Source: Terrabacter sp040702505 (GTDB taxonomy: Bacteria > Actinomycetota > Actinomycetes > Actinomycetales > Dermatophilaceae). From it: DNA of 64,000 bases. The position numbers were made by a program, and so were the translations under genes. Below are positions 42,333-52,002 of this stretch, piece after piece; the stretch's first letter is position 1; each line of letters begins with the position of its first letter. The notes beneath the pieces were generated by a model. It did not search any database. It was not told the DNA's origin and saw nothing but the letters and a program-made list of their open reading frames with translations. The DNA is taken from contig NZ_JBFBLC010000007.1 in NCBI RefSeq assembly GCF_040702505.1, forward strand, positions 1-64,000, given 5' to 3'.

Positions 42333-43670
42333 ATGAGCAACGTCCCCCAGCAGCGGCTCCTGCAGACCGCGATCCCCGGCCCCAAGTCGGCCGCGCTCCA
42401 GGCCCGCAAGACCGCGGCCGTGTCCGCCGGCGTGTCCACCGGCCTGCCGGTCTACGTCGAGCGCGCCGGCGGCGGCATCCTCGTCGACGTCGACGGCAAC
42501 CAGCTCATCGACTTCGGCTCCGGCATCGCGGTGACGACGGTGGGCAACGCCGCCCCGCGCGTCGTCGAGCGCGTCACCGAGCAGGTGCAGGACTTCACCC
42601 ACACCTGCTTCATGGTGACCCCCTACGAGGAGTACCTCGAGGTGGCCGAGGCGCTCAACGAGCTGACGCCCGGTGACCACGAGAAGCGCACGGCCCTGTT
42701 CAACTCCGGCGCCGAGGCCGTCGAGAACGCCGTCAAGGTCGCGCGCCACTTCACCGGCCGCAACGCCGTCGTCGCCTTCGACCACGCCTACCACGGCCGC
42801 ACCAACCTCACCATGGCGCTGACGGCCAAGAACATGCCCTACAAGCACAAGTTCGGCCCGTTCGCCGGCGAGGTCTACCGCGCGCCGATGAGCTACCCGT
42901 TCCGCTGGCCGGGCGGCCCCGCCGACTGCGCCAAGGAGAGCTTCGACGCGTTCGTCGGCCAGGTGCACGCGCAGGTCGGCGAGGACAACATCGCGGCCGT
43001 CGTGCTCGAGCCGATCCAGGGCGAGGGCGGCTTCATCGTGCCGGCGCCGGGCTTCGTCAAGCAGGTCGCCGAGTGGTGCACCGACAACGGCATCCTCTTC
43101 ATCGCCGACGAGGTGCAGTCCGGCTTCTGCCGCACCGGCGACTGGTTCGCCAGCGAGCACGAGGACGTCGTGCCCGACCTCATCACCACGGCCAAGGGCA
43201 TCGCCGGTGGCCTGCCGCTCGCCGGTGTCACCGGCCGCGCCGACGTCATGGACTCCATCCACGGCGGTGGCCTCGGCGGCACCTACGGCGGCAACCCGAT
43301 CGCCTGCGCCGCCGCGCTCGGTGCCATCGAGACGATGAAGGAGGAGGACCTCTGCGGCCGCGCCAAGCAGGTCGAGGCCCTCTTCGTGCCGCGCCTGCAG
43401 GCGCTCGCCGAGAAGTACCCGCAGATCGGCGACATCCGCGGGCGCGGTGCCATGCTCGCCGTCGAGCTCGTCAACGGCCCCGGCGACCTGACGCCCAACG
43501 CCGCCCTGACCGGCGCCGTCAACAAGGCCTGCCACGCCGAGGGCCTCGTGACCCTGACCTGCGGCACCTACGGCAACGTCTTCCGCTTCCTGCCGCCGCT
43601 CGCCGCCAGCGACGAGCTGCTGTCCGAGGGCCTCGACATCTTCGAGAAGGCCTTCGCCGCCTCCGTCTGA
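42333..43670 (+). CDS. gabT: 4-aminobutyrate aminotransferase
   Basis: The 445-residue class III PLP aminotransferase has GIAVTTVGNAAPRVVERV and SGAEAVENAVKVARHFTGRN, the PLP pocket; FDHAYHGRTNLTMALTAKN; and Asp in FIADEVQSGFCRTG; PLP Lys in ITTAKGIAGGLPLAG. The order matches GabT. It converts GABA and 2-oxoglutarate to succinate semialdehyde and glutamate. No GabD lies beside it. The PLP decarboxylase at 48543 is not in the same operon but could be linked in substrate. Confidence 0.9.
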   Translation: MSNVPQQRLLQTAIPGPKSAALQARKTAAVSAGVSTGLPVYVERAGGGILVDVDGNQLIDFGSGIAVTTVGNAAPRVVERVTEQVQDFTHTCFMVTPYEEYLEVAEALNELTPGDHEKRTALFNSGAEAVENAVKVARHFTGRNAVVAFDHAYHGRTNLTMALTAKNMPYKHKFGPFAGEVYRAPMSYPFRWPGGPADCAKESFDAFVGQVHAQVGEDNIAAVVLEPIQGEGGFIVPAPGFVKQVAEWCTDNGILFIADEVQSGFCRTGDWFASEHEDVVPDLITTAKGIAGGLPLAGVTGRADVMDSIHGGGLGGTYGGNPIACAAALGAIETMKEEDLCGRAKQVEALFVPRLQALAEKYPQIGDIRGRGAMLAVELVNGPGDLTPNAALTGAVNKACHAEGLVTLTCGTYGNVFRFLPPLAASDELLSEGLDIFEKAFAASV

Positions 43671-43683
43671 CCCCGCGCCACCC

Positions 43684-43730
43684 GAGAACGTATGCCGTCC
43701 TGTTGACCCAGCGGGACGGCATACGTCCTC
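43684..43730. terminator. Hairpin terminator built on GTATGCC/GGCATAC
   Basis: ACGTATGCCGTCC (43688-43700) pairs perfectly with GGACGGCATACGT (43714-43726), extended by GAG/CTC over one mismatch. Lies just after the gabT stop and before the convergent DUF559-like gene. The arms contain the iterated heptamer in both orientations. Confidence 0.7.
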
Positions 43731-43793
43731 GTGGGGTCCCACAGCGACGGGACTGATGACGGAGGTTCACCGCCATCAAAGCCGCCGCCACGC

Positions 43794-44774
43794 TCAGGCG
43801 GCCGCCTCTGGCCGGCGAAGGTACGTCATCCATCCCAATGCGAAGGGGCCCGCTCCGGCTCCTTCGGCTCGGCGTCGGCGAACCGTCCGATCGATGACGC
43901 TGGTCACCCACTCGGGCCGGAACATGACCTGCTCCCACGTGAAGCGCAGCACCAGCCACCCGCGCGAGATCAGCTCGTCGTAGCGCTCGCAGTCCCGGCC
44001 CAGGGCCGCTCGCTCACCGTGGAACTCGAAGCTGTCGGCCTCGAGGACGATGCCCAACGCCGGATCGGCCAGGTCCACGCGTGCGTAGAAGTCGTCGTAG
44101 CGAATGCGGTGCTGCGGGTCCCAGGCGCTGCCGTCGACACCGAGCGCGATGGCGCGAAGCGCCGACTCGAACGGGTTGGCGCTTTTCGCCGTCGCGTGAC
44201 GCTCCACGGCGAGGACTCGGGCTCGGTGGCGGGGGCCGAGGGCAGTCGCCGCGGCCACGACGGCTCGGCGCGGCAGCCCGGCCCGGAGCGCGGAGTCGAA
44301 CACCGACAGCGCCTCGTCGAACGGGAGGTCGAGTCAGCAGTCGATGACGGTGCGCACCGGTGTCGTGACCCACTCGTCGGGTGCCTCGCTGCCCGGTGCG
44401 GGTCTGCGCCGATGGACCGTTGCGAGCCCCCGGGCGCTGTCGCGGAGCTTGCGGTTGGGCGGGATGGTGACGTCGGGCAGCGGTGGCAAGGTCTTGACCT
44501 TCCAACCCCAGCTCAGGGCAGCGGAGCGGTGCGACACCACTCTGGTCATCCGGCAGGCTGCCACACGAGCCTCGTCCGCGTTCGGCAGGGTGTAGACGCC
44601 GTTGCCGGGGCCCGTGACGAGACCGGATTCGACGGCTCGACCGATGAGCCGCCATGGGACTGCTCGACGCAGCTCGCGCCAGGTGCAGATGCCGCCGAGG
44701 CGGTGTACGGCGGTTGCGACGTCGGCCGGGGAGCGACGTCTGGCGCGTTGGCGTGGGGGAGTAGAGGTCACCAT
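43794..44774 (-). pseudogene. AbiEi-like HTH plus DUF559 endonuclease-fold gene with in-frame TGA
   Basis: From 44774 the first part (MVTSTPPRQRARRRSPADVA) is a winged-helix of the AbiEi/type IV antitoxin kind with YTLPNADEARVAACRM and VSHRSAALSWG. It stops at a TGA (44334-44336) after RTVIDC. The same frame continues without shift: LDLPFDEALSVFDSALRAGL, then a Vsr/DUF559 nuclease-like end (GIVLEADSFEFHGERAALGR, RYDELISRGWLVLRFTWEQV). One codon (normally Ala) has become a stop, so the protein is split. Intact relatives are common actinobacterial proteins of unknown function. Confidence 0.8.
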
Positions 44775-44932
44775 CCGAGGTTGGCGGGCGCGGGCCGGGC
44801 GCGCCGGAGTTCTCCACAGGGCCTCGCTTCGGGGACTGATGACGGACCTTCGTGCGGCCAGCCCCTTAGTTCCGTGCTCAGCGGCGCCACGGCCAAGTGC
44901 GAACCTCCGTCATCTGTCCCGGGCACTGCGGG

Positions 44933-44969
44933 CGTATGCCGTGTCGCGGGGTCAGCCACGCGGCATACG
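44933..44969. terminator. Hairpin with the iterated heptamer
   Basis: CGTATGCCG (44933-44941) pairs with CGGCATACG (44961-44969). The arms are short (9 bp) and the loop long. It follows the stop of the SGNH hydrolase gene on the minus strand (44987), where a terminator is expected. Confidence 0.45.
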
Positions 44970-44986
44970 TACGCGGGTGGTTGGGG

Positions 44987-45811
44987 CTACGACGGGTCGA
45001 GCGGGGTCACGTCGGGGCGCTTGGCCTGGCGGTGGTCGCCGGAGGAGCGGCCGGTCAGGCGGCGGTGCACCCAGGGCCCGACGTACTCCTTGGCCCACTG
45101 GGCGTTGGCCTGCAGCGCCTCGCGGCGGCCGATCGGCGGGGCCGGCTCGAGCGGCGTCGCCCAGTCGGTCTCGGCCGGGGTGTGTCCCAGCGCCTCGAGG
45201 GCGGCGAGCGCGACGCGGCGGTGGCCCTCGGTCGTCATGTGGATGCGGTCCTCGCTCCACATCCGCCAGTCGCGCAGCGCATGCAGGCCCCACTGGTCGA
45301 TGACGTGGGCTCCGTTGCGGCGGGCGATGCTCCAGATGTTGGCCGAGTGGATCGCCGCGCGCCCCCGCGTCGCCTTGACCAGCGGAGCGTCGGCCGGGTC
45401 GACCGGCGTGGCCATGAGGACGTCAGCACCGGTGGCCCGGATGCGGGCGACGGCCGCCTCGAGCCGGGCGGCCAGCCCGTCGAGGTCGGCCTTGGGACGC
45501 AGGATGTCGTTGCCGCCGCCGACGATGCTGACGAGGTCGGGCTGCAGGGCCAGGGCGTCCTCGAGCTGCGGGCCGACGACGTCGTCGAGCTTGCGACCGC
45601 GGACGGCGAGGTTGGCGTAGCCGAAGTCGAGCCCCTGCCCGCGCGCGATCTCCGACAGGTGCGAGGCGAGCCGGTCGGCCCACCCAGCGAACTCGCCGTC
45701 GTGGCCGAAGCTCGGGTCGTCGTCGCACATGCCCTCGGTGAAGGAGTCGCCGATCGCGACGAAGCGGGTCCAGACCGTGGGCCCGGAGACCTCGGGGGTG
45801 GGCTGGGTCAT
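44987..45811 (-). CDS. SGNH/GDSL-family hydrolase
   Basis: The 274-residue protein begins MTQPTPEVSGPTVWTRFVAI, then GDSFTEGM (block I, nucleophilic Ser), ANLAVRGRKLDD (block II Gly region), GGGNDILRP (block III Asn) and DRIHMTTEGHRRVA (block V, Asp and His). It has no signal peptide, so it is intracellular. It could be an esterase or lipase-like acyl hydrolase. ATG 45811 overlaps the ung stop by four bases, so it is co-translated with ung. Confidence 0.85.
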   Translation of the reverse strand: MTQPTPEVSGPTVWTRFVAIGDSFTEGMCDDDPSFGHDGEFAGWADRLASHLSEIARGQGLDFGYANLAVRGRKLDDVVGPQLEDALALQPDLVSIVGGGNDILRPKADLDGLAARLEAAVARIRATGADVLMATPVDPADAPLVKATRGRAAIHSANIWSIARRNGAHVIDQWGLHALRDWRMWSEDRIHMTTEGHRRVALAALEALGHTPAETDWATPLEPAPPIGRREALQANAQWAKEYVGPWVHRRLTGRSSGDHRQAKRPDVTPLDPS

Positions 45812-46491
45812 GTCAGGCTCCAGTCGATGGGTGGGGCGCCCTGCTGGGCGAGGAGGTCGTTGGTGCGGCTGAAGGGCCGCGAGCCGAAGAAGCCCGAGCG
45901 CGCCGACAACGGTGACGGGTGCGCCGACTCGATGCGCGGCACGTCGCCGAGCATGGGCGCGAGCGACTGCGCCTGCCGGCCCCAGAGGATCGCCACGAGC
46001 GGGCCGCCACGAGCCGCCAGCGCCGAGATCGCCTGCGCTGTCACGGTCTCCCAGCCCTTGCCGTGGTGGCTGGCGCTCGCACCCGGGCGCACGGTGAGCA
46101 CCCGGTTGAGCAGCATGACGCCGCGCTCGAACCACGGCGACAGGTCGCCGTTCGCGGGCGTCGGCAGCCCGAGGTCGGTGCCGAGCTCCTGATAGATGTT
46201 CTGCAGCGACCGGGGGACCGGCCGCACGTCCGGCGCGACGCTGAAGCTCAGCCCCACCGGGTGCCCGGGGGTGGGGTAGGGGTCCTGACCCACGACCAGC
46301 ACCCGGACGTCGGGCAACGGCAGTGAGAAGGCCCGCAGCACGTGCTCGCCGGCCGGCAGGTAGCCGCGGCCGGCGGCCACCTCGGCCCGCAGGAAGGCTC
46401 CCATGGCGGCGATGTCGTCGGCGACGGGCTCGAGCGCCGGCACCCACGTCGGGTGGACGAGGTCGCGCAGGGGTCGGGCGGGCACGGGCAC
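45808..46491 (-). CDS. ung: Uracil-DNA glycosylase (family 1)
   Basis: The 227-residue product begins MPVPARPLRDLVHPTWVPAL. Family-1 motifs are all present: catalytic Asp in VVGQDPYPTPGHPVGLSFS, FERGVMLLNRVLTVRPG, VAILWGRQAQ, and HPSPLSARSGF with the His that stabilises the transition state. It removes uracil from DNA in base-excision repair. GTG 46491 or GTG 46485 is the start. Its neighbour, the SGNH hydrolase, has no known repair role. Confidence 0.95.
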   Translation of the reverse strand: MPVPARPLRDLVHPTWVPALEPVADDIAAMGAFLRAEVAAGRGYLPAGEHVLRAFSLPLPDVRVLVVGQDPYPTPGHPVGLSFSVAPDVRPVPRSLQNIYQELGTDLGLPTPANGDLSPWFERGVMLLNRVLTVRPGASASHHGKGWETVTAQAISALAARGGPLVAILWGRQAQSLAPMLGDVPRIESAHPSPLSARSGFFGSRPFSRTNDLLAQQGAPPIDWSLT

Positions 46492-46527
46492 ACGCTACAT
46501 CGCGCCGTTGCGACAGAATCGACACCG

Positions 46528-47700
46528 ATGAACCCCACACTGCGCGGACCCGCCCTCGTCGACGACACCCTGCTGCCCGACGTGCTCGTCCAGGTCGACG
46601 GCGAGCGCATCACCGCGGTCACCCCGATCGCGCCCGGCACCGAGCCGCCCCCCGGCGCCGACGCCGCCGAGCGCGCGAGCGGCACGATCGTGCCGGCATA
46701 CGTCGACATCCACTGCCACGGCGGCGGCGGCAGCGCCTTCACCGACCTGCGCGACGACGCGGCGGCCGCGGCAGCCGCCCACCACCACGCCCACGGTTCC
46801 ACGAGCCTGCTCGCGAGCCTCGTCACGATGAGCCCGCGCGACCTCGAGCGGGGCGTGGCGATGCTCGCCGAGCTCGCCGACGACGGCCTCGTCGACGGCA
46901 TCCACCTCGAGGGCCCGTGGCTCGCCGAGGCACGCTGCGGCGCCCACGACCCGACGCTGCTGCGCGACCCGTCCCTCACCGAGGTCGAGCGGCTCATCGA
47001 GCTGGGCCGGGGCCACATCCGTCAGGTCACCCTCGCGCCCGAGCGCACCAACGGCCTCGACCTCGTCCGCTGGCTCACCTCGGCCGGCATCCATGCCGCG
47101 GTGGGCCACACGACCGCCACCTTCGGCCAGGTCGAGGAGGCCGTGGCCGCCGGAGCCGACCTCGGCACGCACCTCTTCAACGGCATGGACCCCATCCACC
47201 ACCGCAACCCGGGCGCCGTTGCGGCGCTGATGCGCTCGGCCGCGCGCGGCCAGGTCACGGTCGAGCTCATCGCCGACGGCGTGCACGTCGCCGACGACAC
47301 GATGCGCACCGTGCTCGACCTCGTCGGCGTCGACCACGTTGCGTTCGTCTCGGATGCGATGGCCGCGGCGGGGGTGGGCGATGGCGCCTACGTCCTCGGT
47401 GGCCTCTCCGTCGTCGTCCAGCACGGCACCGCCCGCCTCACCGGGCCCGACGGCGCACCGGGGTCCATCGCGGGCGGCACCAGCCACGTCGCCGACATCG
47501 TCGCGCGCGCCGTGACCGCCGGCATTCCCCTGCCGTATGCCGTCCGCCCCGGCTCGCGCACCCCCGCCCGCGCGCTCGGGCTGGCCGACCGCGGCGTGCT
47601 GGCAGCGGGGTCGCGCGCGGACCTGCTCGTGCTCGATGACGCGGCGAGGCCCACCCGGGTCATGAGACGGGGCCGGTGGCTCGAGCCGGCCCTGGCCTAG
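46528..47700 (+). CDS. nagA: N-acetylglucosamine-6-phosphate deacetylase
   Basis: The 390-residue amidohydrolase has a beta-sandwich plus TIM barrel. Metal and substrate residues: VDIHCHGGGGSAF, Glu in GIHLEGPWLAE, His in AAVGHTTATF, GTHLFNGMDPIHHRNPG and catalytic Asp in FVSDAMAAAG. It deacetylates GlcNAc-6-P in amino-sugar and cell-wall recycling. NagB is not adjacent. It starts 37 bases from the divergent ung gene; the HAD gene follows after 9 bases. Confidence 0.95.
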   Translation: MNPTLRGPALVDDTLLPDVLVQVDGERITAVTPIAPGTEPPPGADAAERASGTIVPAYVDIHCHGGGGSAFTDLRDDAAAAAAAHHHAHGSTSLLASLVTMSPRDLERGVAMLAELADDGLVDGIHLEGPWLAEARCGAHDPTLLRDPSLTEVERLIELGRGHIRQVTLAPERTNGLDLVRWLTSAGIHAAVGHTTATFGQVEEAVAAGADLGTHLFNGMDPIHHRNPGAVAALMRSAARGQVTVELIADGVHVADDTMRTVLDLVGVDHVAFVSDAMAAAGVGDGAYVLGGLSVVVQHGTARLTGPDGAPGSIAGGTSHVADIVARAVTAGIPLPYAVRPGSRTPARALGLADRGVLAAGSRADLLVLDDAARPTRVMRRGRWLEPALA

Positions 47701-47709
47701 GCTCGGCCG

Positions 47710-48357
47710 GTGACTTCTCCCCGCTGGTCCACCGCCGTCTTCGACCTCGACGGCACGCTCGCCGACACGATCCACCTCATCGTCGAGTCGTACCAGTACG
47801 CGTTCCGCACGATCCTGGGGCACGAGGAGGACCCGGCGGTGATCCGCTCGTGGATCGGCCGGCCGCTCATCGGCGCCTTCCGTGACCACTCGCCGGAGCA
47901 CGCGGACGAGCTCTACGAGACCTACCTGAAGTGGAACGCCGAGAACACCGAGCGGCTCATCCGGAGCTACGACGGCGTGCGCGAGGTCCTCGCCGACCTG
48001 CGCGCAGCCGGGATCCACGTCGGTGTCGCCACGTCCAAGCGGCGCGAGTCGGCGCAGCAGGCGATGGACATCCTGGGCCTGAGCGAGCACGTCGAGGTGC
48101 TCGTCGCCATGGAGGACACGGAACGGCACAAGCCCGACCCGACGCCGCTGCTGCTCGCGCTCGAGCGGATGGGGTGCGGCTCCAACAAGGCCGTCTACGT
48201 CGGTGACGCGGTCGTCGACGTGCTCGCCGGCAAGGCCGCGGGCATGGACACCGTCGCCGTGACCTGGGGCGCGGGCCGCGAGGAGGCGCTGCACGAGGTG
48301 CGGCCGACAGCCGTCGTCACCACGGCCGCAGAGCTGCGCTGCACCCTGCTCGGGTGA
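47710..48357 (+). CDS. HAD-family hydrolase (phosphoglycolate phosphatase-like)
   Basis: The 215-residue product (GTG start) has VFDLDGTLADT with the nucleophilic Asp and a helical cap, then GVATSKRRESAQQAMDILGL, Lys in ERHKPDPTPLLLALE and VYVGDAVVDVLAGKAAG. This is the HAD subfamily IA/PGP type. The substrate could be phosphoglycolate, a sugar phosphate or pyrophosphate. It lies 9 bases after nagA, so it may act on a phosphosugar in the same path. Confidence 0.85.
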   Translation: MTSPRWSTAVFDLDGTLADTIHLIVESYQYAFRTILGHEEDPAVIRSWIGRPLIGAFRDHSPEHADELYETYLKWNAENTERLIRSYDGVREVLADLRAAGIHVGVATSKRRESAQQAMDILGLSEHVEVLVAMEDTERHKPDPTPLLLALERMGCGSNKAVYVGDAVVDVLAGKAAGMDTVAVTWGAGREEALHEVRPTAVVTTAAELRCTLLG

Positions 48358-48366
48358 GTAACGGCT

Positions 48367-48385
48367 GAGCCGCGCTGAGCGGCTC
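48367..48385 (+). terminator. Short hairpin terminator
   Basis: GAGCCGC (48367-48373) and GCGGCTC (48379-48385) pair over a 5-base loop, ten bases after the HAD gene stop. Confidence 0.45.
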
Positions 48386-48409
48386 CTGTCCTGCTCGGCT
48401 ACCCCTTGC

Positions 48410-48493
48410 CTCCCGGGACCGAACGCCGCGTTCGGTCGCGAACGCGCCCCCCGAACACTGAGTTCGACACCGAACGCGGCGTTCGGTCGGGAG
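48410..48493. repeat. Intergenic palindrome, CGAACG-type family, copy 2
   Basis: The left arm 48410-48443 (CTCCCGGGACCGAACGCCGC onward) and the right arm 48462-48493 pair almost completely, apart from a 2-base bulge and a short mismatch. Each arm holds the ACCGAACGCCGCGTTCGGT core seen at 42187-42262. It lies upstream of the PLP decarboxylase gene and after the HAD terminator. The second occurrence makes this a repeat family rather than a single terminator. Confidence 0.75.
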
Positions 48494-48542
48494 GGTGCAG
48501 CAGGCGGCGGAGGTGGCTGCGGGGAGGGCCTAGCATCTGTGC

Positions 48543-49904
<1,362 letters not shown>

Positions 49905-49963
49905 GGTCGGGAAGGGGTGGCAGCGGAACTACCATGAGTGGCGCCGGCACGCCACGCCAGTCG

Positions 49964-49981
49964 AATGACACGCTTGTCATT
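49964..49981. promoter_or_regulatory. AT-rich inverted repeat upstream of the DUF3263 gene
   Basis: AATGACA-CGCT-TGTCATT is a perfect 7-bp inverted repeat, 63 bases before the DUF3263 start. It is followed by TTGGGTCTAAGGTATGA, the most AT-rich stretch nearby, which could hold a promoter. A binding protein is not known. Confidence 0.4.
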
Positions 49982-50043
49982 TGGGTCTAAGGTATGAGCG
50001 GAGCCAACGCCATACGCAGCATCACGTCAGGTGAGACGGGGAC

Positions 50044-50343
50044 ATGAGCACAGAACACGCCACGGCGCAGCCGCACCAGCACGAGTCCGAGGACGGACTC
50101 AGCCCGCGTGACCTCGAGATCCTCGCGTTCGAGCGCCAGTGGTGGAAGTACGCCGGCTCGAAGGAGCAGGCGATCAAGGAGCTCTTCGACATGAGCTCCA
50201 CGCGCTACTACCAGGTGCTCAACGCCCTCCTCGACAACCCGGCCGCGCTCGAGGCCGACCCCATGCTCATCAAGCGCCTGCGCCGGATGCGCGCCAGCCG
50301 CCAGCGCGCCCGCACGAGCCGCCGCCTGGGCATCAACGTCTGA
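50044..50343 (+). CDS. DUF3263 family protein
   Basis: The 99-residue product begins MSTEHATAQPHQHESEDGLS and contains LSPRDLEILAFERQWWKYAG, SKEQAIKELFDMSSTRYYQV and LNALLDNPAALEADPMLIKR. This is the actinobacterial DUF3263, a small helical, probable DNA-binding (MerR/sigma-region-like) protein found in all mycobacteria. The C-terminus is Arg-rich. No function has been shown. It has its own promoter region with an inverted repeat. Confidence 0.9.
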   Translation: MSTEHATAQPHQHESEDGLSPRDLEILAFERQWWKYAGSKEQAIKELFDMSSTRYYQVLNALLDNPAALEADPMLIKRLRRMRASRQRARTSRRLGINV

Positions 50344-50424
50344 ACCGTCCCGCCGGCCGGACCGACGGTCCGCTCGTCGCCGAGGTTGCGGGACCTGCCG
50401 CCTCCCGCGTGGTTCACTTCCCTC

Positions 50425-50889
50425 ATGGCCGAGGTGACGATCCGCCGTGCGTCGGCCGATGACGCCCTCGTCGTCGCCGCCCTGCACCTGCAGTTCGCCC
50501 GCGAGCTCGGTATGCCGTCCGAGCCCGGCTACCTCGACCGCTTCGTCGACGCGTGGCTGGCCGAGCGGCCCGACCGCCCGACGTGGATCGCCGAGAGCCG
50601 GGGCGAGCACGCCGGCATCCTCGAGACCCGCCGCATCCGGGCGCTGCCGTGGCCGGGCCGACAGGACGTGTCGTGGCTGCACGTCGGCGGCCTATTCGTG
50701 GCGCCCAGCTGCCGCGACCGGGGCGTCGGCCGGGCCCTCACCGAGGCCATGATCGAGTGGGCGCGCACGACCGACGTGAAGTGGATCCGGCTCAAGGCCC
50801 CGGACGAGCAGGCCCAGGAGTTCTACGAGCGCCTCGGCTTCACCTCGCCCGGACGGCTCATGGAGTTCGACCTCGGAGAACCGCGATGA
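50425..50889 (+). CDS. GNAT-family N-acetyltransferase
   Basis: The 154-residue protein starts at ATG 50425 (MAEVTIRRASADDALVVAAL). Acetyl-CoA pocket: VGGLFVAPSCRDRGVGRALT (motif A, R-G-V-G-R-A), and the C-terminal Tyr in QEFYERLGFTSPG. The substrate is not predictable. The stop overlaps the P1 peptidase ATG by four bases, so the two are coupled. Confidence 0.85.
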   Translation: MAEVTIRRASADDALVVAALHLQFARELGMPSEPGYLDRFVDAWLAERPDRPTWIAESRGEHAGILETRRIRALPWPGRQDVSWLHVGGLFVAPSCRDRGVGRALTEAMIEWARTTDVKWIRLKAPDEQAQEFYERLGFTSPGRLMEFDLGEPR

Positions 50890-51944
50890 CGGGCATCGTC
50901 CCCGGCCCGACGAACTCGCTCGTCGACGTGGCCGGACTGCGGGTCGGCCACTGCACCCGCGACGAGCCCGGGTGGCTCACCGGGGTCACCGTGGTGGTGG
51001 CCCCCGAGGGCGGCGCCGTCGCCGGGGTCGACGTGCGCGGCGGCGGTCCCGGCACGCGCGAGACCGACCTGCTCGACCCCCGCAACCTCGTCGACCGCGT
51101 CAACGCCGTGGTCCTCGGCGGCGGTTCGGCCCTCGGCCTGGCCGCGGTCGACGGGGTCATGGGCGCGTTGCTCGACGACGGGATCGGCTGGCCCATGGGC
51201 CTGCCCGGGCACGTCGTGCCGATCGTGCCCTCCGCCATCCTCTTCGACCTCGGGCGCGGCGGAACGTGGCGCCACCACCCGGGCGCGGAGGACGGGCGGG
51301 CGGCATACGCCAGCGCCTCCTCGTCGGTCGTGTTGCAGGGATGCGTCGGCGCCGGCACGGGCGCGAAGGCGGGCGGGTTCAAGGGCGGCATCGGCTCGGC
51401 GAGCGTCGTGCTCGACTCGGGCACCACGGTCGCCGCGCTGATCGCCGTCAACGCCGTGGGCTCGGCGGTCGACGCCGCCACGGGGCTGCCGTATGCCGTC
51501 GGCCTGGGTCTCGGGGGCGAGTTCGCGCACGTGGAGCGACCGAGTGCAGCCGACGTCGAGGCCTCGCGCCTGGCCGCCGAGGCCGTGCCCGCGAACGCCG
51601 GCCGGCCCGGGCTGGCCACGACCATCGGCGTGATCGCGACCGACGCCTCGCTGACGAAGGCGCAGTGCCAGAAGATGTCGGGCATCGGCCACGACGGCTA
51701 CGCGCGGGCGCTCAAGCCGGTGCACACGCTCTTCGACGGTGACACCCTCTTCACGCTTGCGACCGGCGAGCGGCCCACCCCGGACCCGGTGGAGCAGACG
51801 ATGCTGATGGAGGCCGGTGCGGACTGCGTCGCCCGCGCCATCGTCCATGCGCTACTGGCGGCGACCTCGGTCGACCGCTCGGCCGACGGGGGAGCCGTGC
51901 TGCGGTCGTGGTCCGACGCCTTCCCCTCGGCGCTGCGCCCCTGA
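50886..51944 (+). CDS. P1 (DmpA/NylC-type) family peptidase
   Basis: The 352-residue N-terminal-nucleophile hydrolase begins MTGIVPGPTNSLVDVAGLRV. The family hallmarks are GVDVRGGGPGTRETDLL, NAVVLGGGSALGLAAVDGVM and, near the self-cleavage site, TTIGVIATDASLTKAQCQKM. In NylC-type proteins the cleavage is at Asn-Thr; here the preceding residue is Ala (LATTIG), which may affect processing. Relatives cleave beta-peptides, D-aminopeptides or nylon oligomers. Coupled to the acetyltransferase upstream. Confidence 0.85.
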   Translation: MTGIVPGPTNSLVDVAGLRVGHCTRDEPGWLTGVTVVVAPEGGAVAGVDVRGGGPGTRETDLLDPRNLVDRVNAVVLGGGSALGLAAVDGVMGALLDDGIGWPMGLPGHVVPIVPSAILFDLGRGGTWRHHPGAEDGRAAYASASSSVVLQGCVGAGTGAKAGGFKGGIGSASVVLDSGTTVAALIAVNAVGSAVDAATGLPYAVGLGLGGEFAHVERPSAADVEASRLAAEAVPANAGRPGLATTIGVIATDASLTKAQCQKMSGIGHDGYARALKPVHTLFDGDTLFTLATGERPTPDPVEQTMLMEAGADCVARAIVHALLAATSVDRSADGGAVLRSWSDAFPSALRP

Positions 51945-52002
51945 CGCGCACCCTCCCGCCCGCAGGCGCAGGCGCCGGCGCCGGTGCGAGGGGTGGTGCG
52001 GC

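Noticed and set aside
44334..44336. In-frame TGA as selenocysteine
   Set aside because: No SECIS-like hairpin follows and the family has Ala or similar at this site; a nonsense mutation is more likely.
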